Positions 5,386-6,982 of a DNA stretch of 6,982 bases are shown piece by piece. How positions within the stretch are numbered: position 1 is the stretch's first letter; the number at the start of each line of letters is the position of its first letter. Under the pieces are notes generated by a model. That model was given only the letters and a program-made list of their open reading frames with translations. It was not told where the DNA came from and searched no databases. The stretch is from Ruminococcus sp. UBA7477 (GTDB lineage: Bacteria > Bacillota > Clostridia > Oscillospirales > Ruminococcaceae): NCBI GenBank assembly GCA_002479715.1, contig DLOT01000030.1, forward strand, positions 1-6,982, in the 5' to 3' direction. The translations under genes and the position numbers were made by a program.

Positions 5386-6321
5386 ATGAACACACAGCCG
5401 ACATATCGGCTTGACGCTTTCGAGGGGCCGCTGGATCTTCTGCTGTACCTCATTTCAAAGCACAGGCTGAATATATACGACATTGAGATTTCCGTTTTGC
5501 TGGAGCAGTATCTTGAATATATGGACGCTGCAACCGAAAACGGTGAGACCGACTTTGAGTATGCTGGCGAGTTTCTGGAGATGGCCGCAAGGCTTATCTA
5601 TATCAAGACCGTAAGTCTTTTGCCAAAGCCCGAGGAGGCCGAGGAGCTGAAAAAAGAGCTTCAGGGAAGGCTTATTGAGTATTCTGCCTGCAAACAGGCT
5701 GCGCAAAGACTGCAAAGGCTCTATATAGGCTCTGAGAGCTTCGTAAGGCAGCCGATGAAGATCCCCGTTGACAAAACCTATGCCGTTATCCATGATCCCA
5801 AAGTGCTGAGAGAAGCATATCTGGGCATGTCGGCAAAGGCGAGGCGCGCGGAGCCACTTAAAGCGTCGGTGTTCGAGCCAATCGTTTCGCATAGGATCGT
5901 TTCCGTTACTTCAAAAATAATATACATTCTGAAAAATCTTTATACCGCAGGCAGCTGCAATATGGACAGCCTTTATGACGGCGTTTCGGACAAAAGCGAG
6001 CGCGTTGCGACATTTCTGGCGGTTTTGGAGCTTACCAAATCGGGCAGGATAAGAATAAGCGACGATAATTCAAAGATATTCTTTACGGCGGCAAGGCGCG
6101 TCAGACGGCACAAGGCATCCGGGAATGATGATTCTGAAACGGATGACGGACAAGCCCCCGGGGAAGAACCGGTAACTGATGAAAAACATGAGGGCGCTGT
6201 TACCAAGGTGAACCTTTGGAATAACCCCGCGGTGATAAGACATTATACAATAGCTCAGGGCGCACTGCGAAAGGCAAACTACTGGGGCTATGTCAAGAAA
6301 GGCAAGAACTTATGCAGATAG
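5386..6321 (+). CDS. scpA: Segregation and condensation protein A (SMC kleisin subunit)
   Basis: ScpA bridges the heads of the SMC dimer and, with ScpB, forms the condensin that organises and segregates the chromosome. The N-terminal hallmark YRLDAFEGPLDLLLYLI (7-23) followed by NIYDIEI (29-35) is present, as are EFLEMAARLIYIKTVSLLP (62-80), which helps form the SMC-neck-binding helices, and the C-terminal winged helix ending VATFLAVLELTKSGRIRI (207-224). At 311 residues it is longer than the usual 240-260: about 75 residues follow the winged helix, starting with a basic stretch (237-243), then an Asp/Glu-rich linker (248-269) and a tail with aromatic and basic residues. The start at 5386 is 5 bases after the preceding stop. 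AAAGGG (5367-5372) is 13 bases away, so translation may be coupled to the gene upstream. It overlaps scpB by 10 bases. Confidence 0.95.
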   Translation: MNTQPTYRLDAFEGPLDLLLYLISKHRLNIYDIEISVLLEQYLEYMDAATENGETDFEYAGEFLEMAARLIYIKTVSLLPKPEEAEELKKELQGRLIEYSACKQAAQRLQRLYIGSESFVRQPMKIPVDKTYAVIHDPKVLREAYLGMSAKARRAEPLKASVFEPIVSHRIVSVTSKIIYILKNLYTAGSCNMDSLYDGVSDKSERVATFLAVLELTKSGRIRISDDNSKIFFTAARRVRRHKASGNDDSETDDGQAPGEEPVTDEKHEGAVTKVNLWNNPAVIRHYTIAQGALRKANYWGYVKKGKNLCR

Positions 6322-6872
6322 ATGAACTTGTGACAAGGGCGGAGGCTGTGCTTTTTGCCAGCGGAGAGCCTATGGATACCGCACGGATGGTAGAGGTTTT
6401 GGAAACTCAGTACGAGGATGTCGAAAAGATCATTGCCGCACTGAATGACAGACTGACCGAGCGAAAAAGCCCGCTGTGTGTTTTGCGGCTTGGGAACGAG
6501 TATCAGCTGACGGTCGGCCGTGATTATGCGCCGATAGTCAAGACCGCTCTTGAAACAAAGAGGAATACCGCGCTTTCGCCTGCGGCTATGGAGGTATTGA
6601 CTATAATCGCATATAACCAGCCGGTCACAAAGGGCTTTGTCGAGAGCGTCAGGGGAGTTGACAGCTCTTCAACGGTCAATTCGCTCGTTGAGAAGGGCTT
6701 GCTTGCAGAGGCCGGCAGGCTGGATCTTCCCGGCAGACCTATCGCATATAAAACCACAAGCACTTTTTTGAGATGCTTTCAGCTTTCGTCGCTTAACGAG
6801 CTTCCGGAGATACCGAACAGGTCTGAGCAGATCAATATTGATGAGATCATAGGTGCAACAGACGGCGAGTAG
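6312..6872 (+). CDS. scpB: Segregation and condensation protein B
   Basis: ScpB is a dimer of tandem winged-helix domains that binds ScpA in the SMC complex. At 186 residues the length is typical. The first winged helix starts with AEAVLFASGEPMD (10-22). The second carries the family signature from LSPAAMEVLTIIAYNQPVT (88-106) through RGVDSSSTVNSLVEKGLL (114-131) to GRPIAYKTTSTFLRCFQL (141-158), then SLNELPEIP. The ATG lies inside the end of scpA. GAAAGG (6297-6302), still within scpA, sits 9 bases upstream and supports this start. The overlap suggests coupled translation and balanced amounts of the two partners. No terminator follows the stop, so transcription probably continues into the next gene. 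Confidence 0.96.
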   Translation: MQIDELVTRAEAVLFASGEPMDTARMVEVLETQYEDVEKIIAALNDRLTERKSPLCVLRLGNEYQLTVGRDYAPIVKTALETKRNTALSPAAMEVLTIIAYNQPVTKGFVESVRGVDSSSTVNSLVEKGLLAEAGRLDLPGRPIAYKTTSTFLRCFQLSSLNELPEIPNRSEQINIDEIIGATDGE

Positions 6873-6909
6873 CAAAGCGCGAGAATGAATAAATAACTTT
6901 CAGCGGGAG

Positions 6910-6982
6910 ATGATAACGATAATTGTATTGTATATTTTACTCGGAATAATCGCGCTTATCGTTATTCTTTTGCATTTTTCAG
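6910..6982 (+). CDS. N-terminus of a membrane protein, possibly DUF2953 family (cut by window edge)
   Basis: From ATG 6910 the frame is open to the window edge (24 codons) and encodes a single hydrophobic stretch, MITIIVLYILLGIIALIVIL, followed by LHFS. This looks like an N-terminal membrane anchor or uncleaved signal. It lies 37 bases after scpB in the same direction. In many Clostridia a DUF2953 protein with such an N-terminus follows scpB, next to a spore protein gene, so that identity is likely by position only. The start is uncertain: the GGGAG (6905-6909) directly abuts the ATG, which leaves no spacing. An in-frame TTG at 6928 is a less likely alternative, and a TGA at 6886-6888 limits extension upstream. 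Confidence 0.6.
   Translation, partial: MITIIVLYILLGIIALIVILLHFS

Noticed and set aside
5455..5892. Long minus-strand open frame (145 codons) opposite scpA
   Set aside because: scpA has clear family motifs and codon use in the plus frame; the antisense frame has no initiation signals or recognisable domain.

Overview
The window looks like a chromosomal segment of a low-to-moderate GC Firmicute of class Clostridia, probably a Ruminococcus-like member of the Oscillospiraceae/Ruminococcaceae. The reasons are the AGGAGG-type ribosome binding sites, sigma-A promoters with 17-base spacers, a zinc-ribbon ribosomal protein L28, an LtaS-like sulfatase-fold enzyme, and the run of site-2 protease, scpA, scpB and a small membrane protein gene that is common in this class. 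The placement is inferred from gene content, not from a database search. Nearly everything here is core housekeeping, and I see no CRISPR array, phage module, toxin-antitoxin pair, tRNA or rRNA.

Layout. Positions 1-860 (minus) hold most of a DHH/DHHA1 phosphoesterase gene, cut by the window's left edge inside its GGGH motif. It is absent from simple ORF calls because it has no stop codon in the window. A 276-base divergent spacer carries one good promoter for each direction. The plus strand then encodes a 719-residue LtaS-like membrane phosphoglycerol transferase (1137-3296) ended by a clear intrinsic terminator. Next comes a small GNAT acetyltransferase gene with its own promoter (3452-3907), which is visibly richer in A+T-rich codons than its neighbours and may be accessory.

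Positions 3908-4277 form a 370-base stretch without a gene, between the convergent GNAT and rpmB genes. It holds a minus-strand intrinsic terminator and a strong hairpin whose minus-strand form is capped by a GNRA tetraloop. This is the least explained part of the window and a candidate for a structured 3' UTR or small RNA. rpmB (L28) lies on the minus strand at 4278-4463 and shares a divergent promoter region with the next operon.

The right-hand operon (4685 onward, plus) has an M50 site-2 protease family membrane protein, scpA and scpB (the kleisin and winged-helix partners of SMC in chromosome condensation and segregation), and the first 24 codons of a hydrophobic protein that may be a DUF2953 family member. 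The genes are 5 bases apart, overlapping by 10 bases, and 37 bases apart in turn, so they are probably co-transcribed from the promoter at 4618-4646.

I did not find a convincing new multi-gene system. The points most worth a second look are the structured minus-strand RNA region, serine at the catalytic position of the LtaS-like enzyme, and a 70-75 residue acidic extension on ScpA.
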